Positions 13,057-13,410 of a stretch of DNA of 13,410 nucleotides are shown here, one piece after another (positions within the stretch are counted from its first letter, which is position 1; each line of letters starts with the position of its first letter). The translations under genes were made by a program, and so were the position numbers. This stretch comes from Thermoplasmata archaeon (GTDB lineage: Archaea > Thermoplasmatota > Thermoplasmata > Thermoplasmatales > Thermoplasmataceae). The DNA is taken from the NCBI GenBank assembly GCA_021811505.1, contig JAJZOM010000196.1, positions 1 through 13,410 on the forward strand. The letters are read 5' to 3'. A model generated the notes under the pieces. It was not told where the DNA came from. It saw nothing but the letters and a program-made list of their open reading frames with translations, and did not search any database.

Positions 13057-13410
13057 CTACGCTCCCCGTCTGATCGCAACTGCTAAGACTACTTTCGGGA
13101 ATCTTGCCTTTGTCACAATCAGGTCCCCGTATTCGGACCCAAGAATCGCTGACGCTTCAGCCACGCTCGGTGTGCCAACAGAATCCTGAACTTTCCTGGA
13201 TGGAGATGGTACCTCCACCGCGTATAGCTGCTCCCTGGTAAACGTTACAAACTCATACTGGTTTGAATTGACGAATTCAAGCAGTCCTGCCTCGTCTTTC
13301 TTGAGGTCTATTGACACCACAACGGAAATACTTTTTTGTGAGAGGGAGTGCAGCCTGAAAGTTTCATCGACTGCTTCCCTGATTTCCTGGGCGGTTGTGC
13401 CTCTGGAGCA
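13057..13410 (-). CDS. cbiG: CbiG C-terminal domain, 5' end outside window
   Basis: The open frame runs off the right edge; 117 residues are visible and end at TAG. It begins CSRGTTAQEIREAVDETF, matching the conserved start of the CbiG C-terminal/CobE domain (usually G-x-G-C-[RK]-[RK]-G). SIDLKKDEAGLLEF, then TREQLYAVEVPSPS, VGTPSVAEASAIL and a closing ARFPKVVLAVAIRRG follow, all in the family order. CbiG opens the lactone of cobalt-precorrin-5A and releases acetaldehyde in the anaerobic cobalamin pathway. The N-terminal and middle domains would lie to the right. A standalone CobE-like protein cannot be excluded, because only this domain is in view. The neighbours cobN and the chelatase subunit gene confirm a corrin cluster. 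Confidence 0.88.
   Translation of the reverse strand, partial: CSRGTTAQEIREAVDETFRLHSLSQKSISVVVSIDLKKDEAGLLEFVNSNQYEFVTFTREQLYAVEVPSPSRKVQDSVGTPSVAEASAILGSEYGDLIVTKARFPKVVLAVAIRRGA

Noticed and set aside
1..13410. CRISPR array or other regular short repeats
   Set aside because: No regularly spaced repeats were found; the only sizeable repeats are the two 70-base copies and the IS ends.

Overview
The window looks like archaeal chromosome, most likely from Thermoplasmatales or a close relative. The supporting signs are A/T-rich TATA boxes about 26 bases upstream of start codons with no Shine-Dalgarno site (leaderless genes at 162, 919, 5202 and 7455), heavy AGG/AGA arginine use, and an archaeal gene mix: DUF2283/DUF4258 pair, Lrp regulator beside a LysE exporter, CobN with a fused ChlI/ChlD chelatase, and CbiG. 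The genus is inference.

Left part (1-1746). The first 22 bases resemble the 3' end of a tRNA (end of T-arm, acceptor strand, discriminator A). A 70-base block starting inside this tRNA-like tail (11-80) recurs at 738-807. The two direct repeats enclose a small two-gene module that resembles a toxin-antitoxin pair: DUF2283 (162-389) and DUF4258 (386-628), overlapping by ATGA. The arrangement resembles a small element integrated at a tRNA 3' end, but no integrase lies inside it. A LURP-one/scramblase-like protein (919-1515) follows, with a clear leaderless promoter.

Middle (1747-6187). A 764-residue protein carries a DUF1186-like helical-repeat region, a SEC-C zinc motif and a long C-terminal part I cannot assign. 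Next is a complete IS630-family element (4133-5260) with TIRs, a TA target duplication and a transposase split over two frames at an A7 run. Removing the element restores an 18-base palindrome in the target. It lies just upstream of a small two-helix membrane protein gene (5296-5748). A convergent gene for a 114-residue protein of unknown function follows (5843-6187).

Right part, all on the minus strand. An lrp/asnC-type regulator (6946-7455) and a LysE-family exporter (6289-6945) abut with no gap. The regulator's TATA box sits inside a dyad with phased half sites, which suggests autoregulation. From the right edge inward run the C-terminal domain of CbiG (13057-13410, cut by the window), cobN (9470-12928) and a fused ChlI-ChlD-type AAA+/VWA subunit (7629-9470). 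The cobN stop and chelatase start share one base. These three form a cobalamin (B12) cluster: CobN is the large metal-binding subunit and the AAA+/VWA protein is its ATP-driven partner. CbiG belongs to the early-cobalt pathway, whereas CobN-type chelatases are classically late-cobalt enzymes, so the point at which cobalt enters is the main biochemical question here.
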